DNA of 64,000 nt from Cladochytrium replicatum (Eukaryota > Chytridiomycota > Chytridiomycetes > Cladochytriales > Cladochytriaceae). The notes below the pieces were generated by a model. That model saw only the letters and a list, made by a program, of their open reading frames with translations. It searched no databases and was not told the DNA's origin. Each line of letters begins with the position of its first letter. Positions within the stretch are counted from its first letter, which is position 1. Shown piece after piece: positions 13,643 to 25,117 of the stretch. Made by a program: the position numbers and the translations under genes. The stretch lies in the NCBI GenBank assembly GCA_025526935.1, contig JAHLKD010000106.1, positions 62,001 through 126,000 on the forward strand, read 5' to 3'.

Positions 13643-16146
13643 ATGGCTCGTCCCCTAGAATCTCCAACTGCCACCCTCCGCGCTTCCATCGCTAGTCCTC
13701 CCCAGATATCGGTCTTTCAGCCGGAGCACACTCCTCGCCGTCAGATTGCCGTCACAAAGCACCACCACGACGTTGAAACAGAGGAGGACTACTGGTCAAA
13801 CTCCTTGATTTCGTCCCGGAGCTCCTCCCGACAGAACTCTTTTACAGCGGGCCCTTCCGGCATCCACGGATTTTCATTTGACTTGTCCCAACCTACCTCA
13901 CCTCGTCAGCAGGAGTCGCCACTGCCGCCAGTTCGAGTTTCCTCAGGCAAACCCAGGAGCAGCACCATGAAGGCATATGCGTTGTCCTCTATGATAAATC
14001 CACAATCACCTGATGGTGCGAAGTCCCCCACATCACCGGAGCTTCCGTCGTTGGGCCTAAAAGAGGTGGGTAGATATCCTGACTTCATGCTTTCGTCAAT
14101 CAACTATGTTGCAGCGTCGGAACAGGCTCGAGGTTACAGACAGCAACAACAACGATATGGTAGTGAGAAAGTCTGCAAGACGTCGCGTTTCCATAAATGC
14201 TACAGGTTTGACACAACAACTTCTATCCAGCATTAAAATTTGACACTTAATTGAAACGTCCCAATAAGAGGACGATGTCGGCCAGCTCAGAAAGCAGCTA
14301 CTGGAAGATGAATCCTTCTTCAAATCTCCAGTCGAATCATCCAGCACCCTTAACCCAAACTCTAATCGTCGCCGATCAGTTTCAACCTCAAAACGGAACT
14401 CTTTCGCCAGCGACGGGATCGACGACCTTAAACCAACCCCTTCCCGCAAGAGCTCCTTCGTGCGAGAGTTGAACGCAGTGCCTGATCAGCCAAATGATTC
14501 AATCTACCCAACCCAGAGGAGAAAGGGCGACCTACTTGGAAGTCCATCTCTGGATTTCCCACGTAAAACGCTGTCGCAAGATTTCGGACGCAAATCGCAG
14601 GACTTTGGATCACGAAGACGGTCGGTTGATTTCGGAGCGTCACCACAACAAGTAGGGGCATTGGTTTCGAATATTCCAGGCACAGGTGTTGCAAGGATCC
14701 GGTTGCGATGGAAAGTGAGCATCCAGTGCGTGCTTAGGATGCTGCAGCACGTTGCGATGAAAGTGTCCGACGGAGCGGGTAATAAGTCTACACAAAATCC
14801 CACTGGAAAAGTGGTCAAAAGCAACGACCGCAAGACAATCGAGAGCTTGATCAGTCTGTATCCACTTAAACCCACCGACCTGGTCATTGCCTGTTGTGTG
14901 AGTTTCGACGCGCACATACTTGGCAGAGAATTCGAACTAATCATATTATTTCAAAGATTGCTGCATACATAAAAATTCCCCCAACCTCCCGCACAAAAGA
15001 AGATCTCAATGAGCTCGACAAACTCCTTACTCAACGCCTACCTCGCCTCGCTGAAGCGTATAAACTCTCCCAAAGAAGGCAGATGTATTCGCGGATGCGA
15101 TTTTGCAGTATACAGAGGAGGTCTTCTCTATTCTACCAGGGTGAGCGCGCCATGATGGTTTACTGGATCATCAACGGCCGAGTAAGAATCGAAGCGCCGG
15201 TCCACGGAGCAACAAGACGGGTAACACCCGGTACTGCAGCCGAGGAGCGCTCCGCAGGCGATGTCGTTGGTGATATAGCTCTGTGCGATCCGGACAAATT
15301 CCGGATCACGTCAGCTTACACTTCCACCATTGTTGATGCACTCTGCCTTCGCTTTGGTAAATCATAGCCCCAAAACCTGATATCTGCTTAAAACTTTTCA
15401 CAGAGGACTACAGCCGCATCACTTACAGCGAACTTCCCCAATCAAACCTCGTCGAATCCACCAAAATCCTTACATCCCTCCCCTGTTTCTCAGACTGTAC
15501 CGATCGTACCATCCAGAAGTTCATCCCTCTCTGCCAACTCGAGCACTTTTCCCGCGGCCAAACCATCCTCGGTGAATCCAAGGAAATCACCAAAGTCTAC
15601 TTCCTGGCAGAAGGCGAGTGTGTTTTCATGAAACGCTGCAAGTTTATCCAGCGCGAGGGTCCCGCTGGTCGTTCAGGTGGCTCATCTTCTGCGTCGTCCG
15701 GGGACGACAGGCTCATTCCGTGGCGCGAAAACATTCAGCTTCGAATCAACCAGCGCGTGGTGACGTACGGGTTACCACTCGGAACCGGAACTCCCGGCGC
15801 AGTATTCCCAAACATCATCTCGGTCTTTGCTCCAGAATTCGCGCGATCGCTTCGCTCCCGAAAATCAAAATCTGCGGACAAACGAGGCGGTGCAGCGTCC
15901 GGGGAAGCCAAAGTCGATTCGACAATGTCGGTCGATTTCACAACGTACGCGACAAGAGCGAGCTCAGATCGCGTGAAGGTGATCTCGATTGATCTCGAGT
16001 CATTTTTGAGTGTGCTTACCGTGTCGTTGGGGAGGAGGATGCACGAAGTGGAAATTGGGGAGGAGAGAGTGGATATGGTCATGAATGATTTCGCTGGCCG
16101 GCTTGCGTTGGGTCTCGACGTTCCATACACTTACGATCTATTGTAG
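13643..16146 (+). CDS. Protein with two cyclic-nucleotide-binding-like domains
   Basis: Four exons (13643-14159, 14269-14897, 14957-15356, 15404-16146) join in phase into 762 residues. The first 300 residues are Ser/Pro-rich and low-complexity, with several SRR/SRKSS patches that could be kinase targets. A first cNMP-binding fold lies around residues 400-510, with LFYQGERAMMVYWIINGRVR, then GDVVGDIALCDPDKFR at the phosphate-binding position. A second starts near residue 520 (LTSLPCFSDCTDRTIQKFIP, GQTILGESKEITKVYFLAEG). It lacks a recognisable GELAL-type cassette and has a long Ser/Gly insertion. Two tandem folds recall PKA regulatory subunits, but there is no dimerisation/docking helix or inhibitor sequence. 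It is better called a cNMP-binding-like protein of unknown role. Confidence 0.8.
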
Positions 16147-16392
16147 ACCACGATCCAATTTGCAAAAAAATCTTAGGAGTTTCAAGCTTATTATTTTTCC
16201 GTCTCTAGTCTAATGCGCACGATCTTTCATTAATAAAGCAACAGTGCGAAGATCACTACAAAATCAATAGCTTTATTACCCTTCAAGGAGTTTCAAAAAA
16301 AGGTGCAAGTCGCAATTTACACTCTTCTGTACGCTAAGAAAGGCAATAAATAAGCACCACCACGCTCAGAATGATTCTTTGCTCTTGGTCAG

Positions 16393-18030
16393 AATGACAA
16401 CAAAATCCAGAGAAGAAAAGCAGGCGTTGCTGTTGCAACTCGACAGTGGGTCTGCCCAGAAAAACCAAACAGACTGTTCGATAACTATAGTCTCGTGCGA
16501 CGGTGAGCTTCTGTTATTACGCCCTCAGTTTGATTAGCGCTTATTCAGCTGATTCAGTGTCACTTGTTCAACGTAAAACGTGGCTGTCTTGCCCATTGCG
16601 ATTCGCAAAGATCGGTGCAGTCGCGTTCCTCTTGCTTTGTGCCGCACTCCACGCTCTTCACGTATTCGGAGTTAAGGTTAGTTTTTTTAAAAATTTCATC
16701 TTATGCCACTGATCGGAGGCTTCTTTCTTTACCTATATTTTGTGTTTTAGCACCCTTTCGCGCTCTATCGTCACAATGAAAAAAAGAGCCCTCTGATGGA
16801 ATGGATGACAACGAACGTAATCGATGAGGATGATCCCACTCCGTCCCAGCTCTGTCCTATGGTTCCTGGTGATCCGATTGTGTACATACCAAAAGACGGA
16901 AATTTGTCGCTCTCATATGCTGAAGTTTACCGCCTCAACATTGCTGTGAATGGACCGCTTGTGGTGAGTGCAGAAGAAGATATTTATGTTTTTACACAGA
17001 GTGACTTCTTTTACGCCAGCTATCCCAAGTCCGTGTTCGTGGATCGGAACTTCCCGGTGTTTTTCTCTCTAGATTTAATGTTCGCATATACTTTGTATCA
17101 GACAGCCAAGAAGTCATCGACTTGATCGATTTGTCGCACGTGAAGACCGAAAACGGTGGATACGATGTTGTAATCGATACACCTATCAGTCGGCCCGTCG
17201 GGAGTCGGTGCTTAGTCGCAGTCGTCAAAGTCGACTTGGCCCCAGAAGCGAAAGACGTTGAAGATGAAGATGGAAGGTTGAACATCATGTCTGTCGATGC
17301 GGCTAGCGTCGAGGGAATTGCCGCAATCAGCAAGGTCAGAAGCGGAAGGGACAAGAAGAAGCGAATGAGCGGCAAGCTGAGTGAAATCACAGTTCGTGTG
17401 GAGAAAGGAGTTGTTGGATTCAAAAGCATTGAAGCTGGAGTGATAAAGGCCATTGTTGAAAATGGATTCGTTCCATTTTCGGTGAGGATCAGCATTTGTT
17501 TCTGCTGCATAGGTCTAACAAACTCGATTAGGACATCACTGCTGACGAAGCACTCCTCTCCGTCGAGAACGGGGAGATTAGCGCTCGATACCTTCACATC
17601 GGTTCCATCCGCGCAGAAGTGAACAATGGAGACGTCATGTTCGTTCCGAAACTTGCGCGGTGTGACTTCCCTCATCTCCAGCGTCCTGAACGGCAAAGTC
17701 ACTATCCGTTCCGCCAAACTTCATCCGGAGGCTTCAAGCGCCGTCATCGTCGGTTCCGCTCGCTCCGGCGCAGTTTTTGTCGAGGTTATTGACGAAGACA
17801 GTGAAAACCTTGCAGCACAGTTTGACGTGTGGACTCACCTCGGGCCAGCAAACTTAGTAGACTTGACCAAAAAGGACGATCTGGAGTTCACGCCTCGATC
17901 CACACCTACCCGGCCCTTCGAAGGCCACAAAATCGGAGTTAAAGGTGGTCACGGCGATGGATTAAAGTTCAGAGAAGTACGGTTGGGAGTGAATATCGGA
18001 AAGGGGGACTTGGTTTTCGTTCCGGAATAA
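16393..18030 (+). CDS. Single-pass membrane protein with beta-rich, adhesin-like repeat ectodomain
   Basis: The ATG at 16393 opens a cytosolic tail (MTTKSREEKQALLLQLDSG). After an intron a membrane segment follows (IGAVAFLLLCAALHALHVFG), then a large ectodomain. Exons are roughly 16393-16500, 16547-16675, 16751-16962, short pieces to 17480, and 17533 to the stop at 18030. The ectodomain repeats short beta-strand units ending in NG turns: VEKGVVGFKSIEAGVIKAIV, LLSVENGEISARYLHIGSI, SVLNGKVTIRS. This pattern resembles the DUF4097-type putative adhesin beta-helix. The splice pattern near 16960-17070 and 17630-17735 is uncertain: the frame changes there and candidate introns are unusually short. 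No enzymatic motif is seen and the function is unknown. Confidence 0.6.
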
Positions 18031-18395
18031 TCGAGTCGCAACAAGTGCCAACTTGGACGTTCTCTTGACGTAATTTAATTTTCCTTCCTCGTTTCTGAAT
18101 CTTTGTTCAGTGCCTATGCTTTAGCCAACTTATATGAGGTGATGCTCTTGGCAAATTCGCCAAAGACCACCAGCTAGAGCTTCAGGGTTAAACGCATCAT
18201 AGTGGATGTAAATCTTGTAATTTTCTTTTACTTATTCATATTTATGTTCTAACAATATTACAATGTGCATTCCTTGTCACCCATAGATGAAGTGTTTCAA
18301 TCAGAATCCAATAAGCCTTTTGAAAATGGTCAACAAAGGTCCGAAACATTCCTTCAGAAAATTGAATAGGACTTTCTACCTACGTCCATAAACAG
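18031..18395. other. Intergenic region between convergent genes
   Basis: About 365 A/T-rich bases lie between the stops of two convergent genes. No gene-like frame is visible; presumably it holds both 3' UTRs. Confidence 0.5.
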
Positions 18396-21300
18396 TCAGT
18401 GGTACTTGTGTGCAGTATGGAATCTCGAGCATGCTCGCTCAAACACAACATTGTCCTCATACTGCTGAGCTTTCCTCAACGTTTTTTTTGTATCCCTCCT
18501 ATCCCTGATTGCATCTTCGTCCGGCAGCAGCGAGATCAGGTCCTTTGCATGTGCCGGCGCTCTCATTGGTGATGGTGTACGTGACCGAGTAGGTGCAGAA
18601 GGAGAGCGAGTTCGTCGCCTAATACGACGAACGTATGCTTTGAGTTTCACAGATCTTTCATCGCTTCTCTTTGGTTTTGGTGTCTTGATTTTGAGGCTAT
18701 GTTTTGGATGAGTGCCTTCATGAGAGGGTTCAGAGAAGGATGGTGATGCTGTGCCTAAAACAAGAAATGGAGTGCTTCTTCCACTCCCAACCCTGAAGCT
18801 GTCTTCGCTTGCATCTGACGCAAGTTTTGCTCCACCATCTGCAAGATGCTTGAGTCCATCGAGCTTTGTTATCCACCAATCCACAGATCCCGGAAACACG
18901 ATAACTGTCTCTGATTCAGCTCTCTTCTCTGTCCTGGTGTTTGCATGATCCCGCGACACTTCCCCGCCTCTTTTGCTTCTGCTAACCTTTTCTTTTTCTC
19001 TATTGCAGATTTTCTGAAACTGTTCTTGGACAAAAATACTTGAACTTGCCGGTAGCTCATCAGAATTCCCTATGTCATTCAGAAACACATCTGCGACTTT
19101 TGCTCCCTGCTCCACCCGATATTTGCCATCTGGATGGTCATCATCAACACCAACTGCTTCAGCTTTCTCAACTTCTGATGCAGTGTTTCTCCCAAGTATG
19201 TGACGAGCTTGCATCTTGAGGCTCTGATAAAGATGTGGGTCACGCAGTTTTGCAATTGAGTACAAAGTGCTCATTCTGATCCTTGCAAGCTCTATCTCGT
19301 CCTACTCATGTCATCAATATAAAGCAATAGATCAGAGCGTGTTTGTAACAACCTTCACAATAGCGAGTTTGTCGCGGAGAGTTTGCGCAACAATGACCCC
19401 ATCTGTTTCGACAAATCGGATCGCTCGACCGAATAATGTTTGTTCGGCATACAGTACCTTCTCAATAAAAATGAGATTAGCGACCCGCCTTGTTTCGCCC
19501 GAGATTGAAACACCCTCTTGCTCTTCATCAAGTTTTTCACCGTCGATTTGCATCACTATGGAGAAACTGTATCGATAGCATGAATGTCCGAATCTTATAT
19601 CACCACTCTTCTCCTTACCGATCCGGATCTTGTTGTGCCGCGCCTAATGCATCTCTAATCACACCCAAGAAACCGATTCCACTCACGACCTTCCCATCCC
19701 CATCATCACTATCTCTATTTGAGTCATCATCAGAATCCGCAACTGCATGAAATGAAACTGGAGTTCGGAATTTGCGAGTCATCTCGTCAAAAATAGAATG
19801 GGTGATGTCCTCCGATGTAAAGTGTACCCGTGCAGATTCAGGTGAGGAGATCACAATACTATATGACAGTGGGAGAGATTCTTCGGCTGAACCGTCGCTC
19901 CGTGACACAGCCCGTGTTCCACAAATGGTCAGCGTATACAATTCACTTTGTGCCTCAGAGCTCGGGTCTGCCAATGGTCCGCTTCCCCGAACCTGAATGC
20001 GCACACTTTTGCAAAAGAACGCTGCAATGTTCAAAACAATCAATTCAAAACGCCCAGGGTTTCTCAGTAGAGCTTTTTTTTTACCTTCAGTTGTCTGAGA
20101 TCCTATTCTCCTCTCAATCTTTTTCTTCATGACCTTATCTCTATCACTCTCCGCGCGTCCAATCATCCCGAACCCACCGTCCCACCAACTCGTCATCCGT
20201 GCTTTCTGCGCGGCTGCAATGTGTCGATGTACATCAACAGCCTCGGTAGCCAAAGTGCAAAGGAGCGTCGGATGTGCGCGAGATACCGAATCGAGCGTAT
20301 GTATCAGAAGAGTCTTGAGGTCAGAATGTCTTCTCTAGATTATGAGAGAAGTGAAAAAGGTCATATTTTCTATTGGAAGGTTGAGAAATTTCGAATACCC
20401 TCATGGATTTGAAGTCGTGATCGAGATCCCCGATGACTCGACTCCATTCCGACGGCTTCATTTTAAACCCGAGAATGACAACGTCACGATACGTTGCGGG
20501 CCGCTCGACGAATTTGAGCTCCGCGCATCCACGTTCAACCGCCATCTCCATTTTGAACCTTCATTCTCTCCATCATAAAAAAACAAGCATATCATCCTTT
20601 AATGTTGCTCACCTCAGTGGTGTCCGAACGCAATCCCGAACCCTCTGCACAACGACGTCTCCAAAAGCCTCAAACTCAAGCTCCGCATGCGACCACCCGA
20701 GATCCGTGCACATCGTATGCCACGCGTATCGGTTCATCGCGCATCGCCAGTGAAACAGTGGGTCAGTCTCAGAGGGCATCCGGAGCGTGATGTCGTGGAC
20801 CTCGCGCGCTCGGTCAAAGGGTTCGACCGTGATTTGCATTGTGGATGCGATGGAGCTTTTGGAGCGTGTTGAGTTCAAGGTCACAGGCACAAGTGCGGTC
20901 CATGGTGCACCTTTTTGCAACGAGGAGGGAGGTTGGGGATAAGCCATTACTTGACATGGTTCATGGATGTTACCGCATTGTTGAGCGTTACGTGGAGAAG
21001 CAGTGTCGATTAGATCAAGATCGGTTCGAGATACATCCAAAGTAGGGATCCGTTTATAGAGTTTTGTCGGTGGCATTTCTCCCGTTGATTCATAAAACTT
21101 TTGAAGCACCTGCAATCACAAATTTTTTTAAAAAGGAACCGCCAACCAACTAGTCCAAATGGTTCTACCGGAAATCACGGCTTCATTCCAGGAATTCTTT
21201 CGATGGCACCTTGTATTACTTTCTCGTCAATAAGCATGAGAATCCTGTCAATCAACTCCCAGGGTGCGGGAGTGTCAACCTCCAGATTCCGTAGTTCTGT
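18396..21300 (-). CDS. Unrecognised multi-exon protein, about 750 residues
   Basis: Minus-strand exons join in phase. A 5' segment ending WELIDRILMLIDEK (about 21300-21230) runs into VLQKFYESTGEMPPTKLYKR (from 21115). Further exons lie at about 21115-20610, 20560-20405, 20340-20110, 20030-19617, 19560-19365 and 19315-18396. Introns of 50-110 nt with GT/AG ends resolve every frame change. The middle has beta-rich, possibly C2- or PH-like stretches (SLPLSYSIVISSPESARVHF). A helical segment follows (TLRDKLAIVKDEIELARIRM), then a disordered Arg/Ser-rich C-terminus (RRTRSPSAPTRSRTPSPMR) typical of phosphorylated tails. I recognise no family. The first exon and true start are not settled, so the right-hand boundary is approximate. 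Confidence 0.6.
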
Positions 21301-21509
21301 GTGACAAACCCATATACATTGAAAGCTGGATGACCAGATAAAACAAAACATGGATGTGCAGAAATAGACTCTCGCATAAAACAGAATCAAAAGATAAACT
21401 TGTCTAACCAGATGAAAAGATACAGCCGCCTCTAATAAACAATGATATGAAAACATTAAGAACGGCAATAAGAATAATGTATCCTTTGCTCATACTGCAA
21501 CTAGATTCT

Positions 21510-22835
21510 CTAAAACTTCAAGTTGAACAGGCTTTTCCTAGTCTTCAACAGCTCCTTTGCGATTGCCGTCTCCGACTCATCCAACGTCGACCCAGTCCGC
21601 CCATTCACATTGGAATACGTCCTGGCTCGTCCGCCTCTCGGTGTTCTCTGCGCACTCGGCCCGGCAGCCCTCGCAACATCACCGTCCTCTTCTTCTCCAT
21701 TCATTCTCGTCGGCGAAACAGTCATGGTCTCCCCAAACACATTTTTCGGGATGTCCAGATTCCTGACGCTCGCTGACGGTCGTCTCCTCCTTCCCCCGGA
21801 CCCTTCGAGTGACCCTTCTGTGTCCGCAACCCTCGAATTCGACCTCCTTCTCTGCCGATGCTCGACGACCGGCGTGCCCAACAACGACTCTCCAAACTGT
21901 TGCGCCCCAGAGTGCGACATGACCCTCTGCCGACTCCTCACCTCCTCCACCACGCCCCGTCCCCTCCCAGCAACCGACGCGCTCCTCGCTCTGCCCACCC
22001 TTCCGCCCTCCGCCATCTCTTCGACGGCCCTCGAAGCCCGTACGAGGGGTAATCCCGCACTCGACGCCGTCGCCTCCGCATGCGCAAGCATGATTTTTCT
22101 GAGTCCGGACCTAGACTCCTGATCCAACCCCCTCTCCGTTGCAACGTAATCCAAATAAATGTGCCGGCCAAACACGGGGTCCCTCAACGGTCTCAACACA
22201 ATCACAGCCAGACATCGCTCAGGGTCGTCCAAAGGGACCGATACACCCGTTGGTGGAGGTGACATGTGGATCGGAGATGGTGAAGGCGGAGCACTCAGAG
22301 CTTCGTCGAGGGCTGTTTCGACTTGACCTGGCGCAGACCGCGGATGACTACTCGACGCCAACGACTCTGCAATGATCTCCGCACGCCTAGGGAGCGAAAA
22401 CACGTTGGGTCCTCTCGAGGATGACACGGCATCGGGGCGAGGGAACACCCCGAAAATCTGCACACCGTTCTTGTAACGCAGTTCCCCGACGACAGCGATG
22501 AATTCTTCAGGCGCAAGGAGGATCTGGGTGGGAGGGGGTGGATTTGTTGGAGCACCGTGTCGTTGTTGGGACGGGAGTGTGGTCGCGAAGAGTTTGGAGA
22601 GGAGGGTTCGGCCAGAGAGAAGTTCTGCGGTTGTGGAGAGCTCACGGATGGTTGTTACGGCGCTGATGGCAGCGGTTGTGGAGCGAGAGGCGGTGCGCCG
22701 AGAGAAGGGTTCCGTTGGAGAGGTTGGGGAGGAGGGGTGTCGCGGAGATGAGGGCGAAAGGTTCCGTGGACTCTGGCGAGCATTTGCAAAAGGCGAGTTG
22801 GGGAAAGCGGACAGGGAATACGAGGACGACGACAT
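21510..22835 (-). CDS. Unrecognised Ser/Pro/Arg-rich protein
   Basis: One uninterrupted frame encodes 441 residues if the ATG at 22835 is used (MSSSSYSLSAFPNSPFANAR). An in-frame ATG lies 28 codons upstream, but that extension is hydrophobic and A/T-rich, so the inner start looks better. The protein alternates low-complexity Ser/Pro/Arg runs with one more ordered block around residues 110-250 (EEFIAVVGELRYKNGVQIFG, ERCLAVIVLRPLRDPVFGRH). The ordered block could be a small alpha/beta domain. No catalytic or membrane motif is visible. Coding is supported by length and by strong codon periodicity across more than 1.3 kb. Function unknown. Confidence 0.6.
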   Translation of the reverse strand: MSSSSYSLSAFPNSPFANARQSPRNLSPSSPRHPSSPTSPTEPFSRRTASRSTTAAISAVTTIRELSTTAELLSGRTLLSKLFATTLPSQQRHGAPTNPPPPTQILLAPEEFIAVVGELRYKNGVQIFGVFPRPDAVSSSRGPNVFSLPRRAEIIAESLASSSHPRSAPGQVETALDEALSAPPSPSPIHMSPPPTGVSVPLDDPERCLAVIVLRPLRDPVFGRHIYLDYVATERGLDQESRSGLRKIMLAHAEATASSAGLPLVRASRAVEEMAEGGRVGRARSASVAGRGRGVVEEVRSRQRVMSHSGAQQFGESLLGTPVVEHRQRRRSNSRVADTEGSLEGSGGRRRRPSASVRNLDIPKNVFGETMTVSPTRMNGEEEDGDVARAAGPSAQRTPRGGRARTYSNVNGRTGSTLDESETAIAKELLKTRKSLFNLKF

Positions 22836-22956
22836 GGTGGTTTTGGGGTTTGGGAGACGGAGGATTTTGGAATAAAAATATTTAATTTGAAAGATAAAAC
22901 TTGGGTTGGCCATGGACACAGGTGTTGGACGCTGATGAAAATGGTTACCATTACAA

Positions 22957-23789
22957 TCACCAGTGATGGTCGAGCTGGTAGTCTATTATAGTTCGATCGA
23001 AAAAGCACCAATAACAGCCCTTGGGTTCCAACTTTACATCCCGCCGACTATCCCCATAACTCTGCCTAATATACTTCTCCATTGTTGGCAATTGTGCAAA
23101 GTTCTGTAGCGCTGGCATATGTTTCTGATGCACCTTGTTCACAGACTCTTCCGAATACAACTTTTGCACCGCGTCAACCAGCGACTGCCATGGATCCAGC
23201 CTGCGCTGCAGTCAACTTTGCCGCCGCTTTCGCCATCGCTCGAATAGTTTTACCGACACGATCATGCGTCGTGGCCTCCGCTTTCGTCAACTGCACACAG
23301 TTCCACAGGCTCAGCTCGGTAGCCGGATCCCATCGCGTGAGTAATAGCTCCTCAACGCACTTCGAGGCTGAGATCGCAGACTGGCGGTTCCAGATCACAT
23401 CGACCCATACCGCATATCCGATTCCTGCAGAAGCGAAAATCTACGCGTGGGAACCCTGCTAGAGCTGCTCCTCCCGAACCCTCGCTCACGTTGCCTGAAC
23501 TACTTCCGGACCCTTTCGCGTCTTCTCTGAGCTTGGTCCGCTTCTGGTGCTCCTGTGTACGCACGAGCTTGAGCATTTTACAGTTTCCGATTTTACGGAC
23601 GGTGGAGAGATAAAATCGGGTTGAGGGAGGTACATTGTGCAGCCGCGGCAGTAGTAAACTGACTGGTCGCGTTCCCATGCTTGACTTGGAGTCAGGGAAC
23701 CACACAAAGGTTTGAAATAATAAACGACAACTAGCAGTAAAGCCTTTACCTTTGGTGCATGGAGGATTCCGCATTAAACTCTGGAGTCC
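22957..23789 (-). pseudogene. IQUB: IQUB-like (IQ and ubiquitin-like domain protein) 3' remnant
   Basis: Minus-strand blocks match the C-terminal third of IQUB in order: TPEFNAESSMHQ (exon from 23789), the zinc-knuckle-like VYYCRGCTMYLPQPDF, RKIGNCKMLK, the Trp-rich LTRWDPATELSLWNCVQLT, then VHQKHMPALQNFAQLP, with a stop at 22957. IQUB is an axonemal radial-spoke protein, so the ancestor was flagellated. The first visible exon has a good acceptor (TTCATAG), yet the upstream ubiquitin-like, IQ and helical regions are absent. The 4 kb beyond is repeats. The frame also shifts by one base at a run of four A (plus strand, 23612-23615). Loss of the 5' part plus a frameshift indicates a pseudogene. 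A misassembled but intact gene is the alternative. Confidence 0.7.
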
Positions 23790-23829
23790 CTATGAATTGA
23801 GAAAAAGTGTGCTTATTGTTTACACCCTG

Positions 23830-24500
23830 TCCAAATTTCAATGATTGAAAGTATTAGAATTTGACATGGTTCTCAACCTTTCCAAGCTATGGGGATCATG
23901 TCCTCATGCCCTCGGCTGACGACATTTTGGGCTTGGGTGGCATATTTGCTACCAATTATCTGTACAAGTATGATTTCCTTTCAAAGTGGTAGTGCATGGA
24001 AATGAGTGGACCTAGTATAAACCATCACGGCCCTTGGCCAAGTCTTACCGGATATTAACAACAGACAACTACAGTTGAATTTATTGCTCCGTACACTGTA
24101 CTCAGTGAGGTCCGCAAGTTTGTAAGCAAGCAGATACAACCGTCTTGACAAACTGAGACTTTGGATCTAACCTGTCAATGGTATGGAGAGTATGGATCTA
24201 ACCTGTCAATGTTGTGGACCTGATACCATCATTGGTGGACAACGTAAGCCCAACAACGTAAGCCCAACAACGTTATTTATGTCAACGTTAGCCCATCAAC
24301 ACAATAACGTTAGCCCAACAAAGTTATGTAATCAACACAACAATAATGGCTGAGAACGTTGTAGCAACAACGTTATCAACCTCATGTGGCTCCGTGGTAT
24401 GGAACAGCAAATCCGAACCATGGCACCCTGCTACTGATGTTTGAAATCAACAGACACTACTTGCATTTAGCCAATATCAGTAACTATCTCGACTAAACTC
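23830..24500. repeat. Repeat-rich stretch with 14-bp AACGTTAGCCCAAC-type units
   Basis: Around 24241-24330 near-identical 14-mers follow one another (AACGTAAGCCCAAC twice, AACGTTAGCCCATC, AACGTTAGCCCAAC), with degenerate copies to about 24380. Just before, the 19-mer TGGATCTAACCTGTCAATG occurs twice (24162 and 24193). No gene-like frame is present. Confidence 0.7.
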
Positions 24501-24507
24501 AACAGAC

Positions 24508-25117
24508 GTGAGGGTAGAGGAGTGCTGGGTCAACAGGTGCGCTGCGAGACTGGATATGGAGGAAACTGAAAATGCCCCCAGTGGCTGTGGATGGTGTGAC
24601 TCTGCCGCAGGCCATTATCCTTGGGAATGGTATTCAATCTGGCAAGCGTGGTCGGGCCAGTTCTACGTCATCAGGCAGCCTCGCTCTATTGCCTCACCAT
24701 CCTCCAAATCATCAACCTCAACAGCCAAAACTCCGACTATCAAGATAACTGATTCGCTGGACAGCGTTGCCCAAAATGCCAAGAAGCGGCGCAGGATAGC
24801 ATCCAGCATGGATAACGTTACTGACTCTCTCAATCAGCTTGAAATGATATTGGTGCAGCGCGCTGAACGGGCATATCAGGTTGAGGACCGGGGCTGCATG
24901 GATAATCCAACCCAGCAAAATGTGGATGTTCTTACAGCACATGGAGAACTGCAAGGCGGAACGAGACTGGGAAAGGCGAACGAAAGAACGAGAATGGAGA
25001 GAGGAGCGAGAGTTGAGAGAAAAGCAGGAGCAAGAGGAGAGGGATTGGTTACGCAAGATTGAAGATGATGGGAGAGAACAAAAAATTATGTTTATGGTAA
25101 TGATGTTGAGATGGTAG
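24508..25117 (+). pseudogene. Degenerate mobile-element-type frame with charged coiled coil
   Basis: A 184-codon frame (24508-25062) contains a basic nuclear-type stretch (NAKKRRRIASSMDN) and a helical segment (NQLEMILVQRAERAY). Just after it the next frame carries a long charged helix (ERDWERRTKEREWREERELR, to 25117). The switch looks like a one-base frameshift joining two parts of one protein. A basic patch followed by an Arg/Glu-rich coil is typical of accessory DNA-binding proteins of fungal PIF/Harbinger-type elements, but no transposase or DDE motif is seen. The assignment is therefore tentative. ACGTT-rich repeats on both sides (24241-24380 and 25270-25380) fit a decayed non-autonomous element. 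Confidence 0.35.

Noticed and set aside
16992-17717. Minus-strand frame of 241 codons
   Set aside because: It is antisense to the plus-strand membrane protein, whose introns and repeats are better supported.
21523-22122. Plus-strand frame of 199 codons
   Set aside because: Antisense to the 441-residue minus-strand gene at 21510-22835, which has a longer frame and a better start.
22957-23470. Short frames here as two separate small genes
   Set aside because: They join through GT/AG introns into consecutive parts of the IQUB C-terminus.
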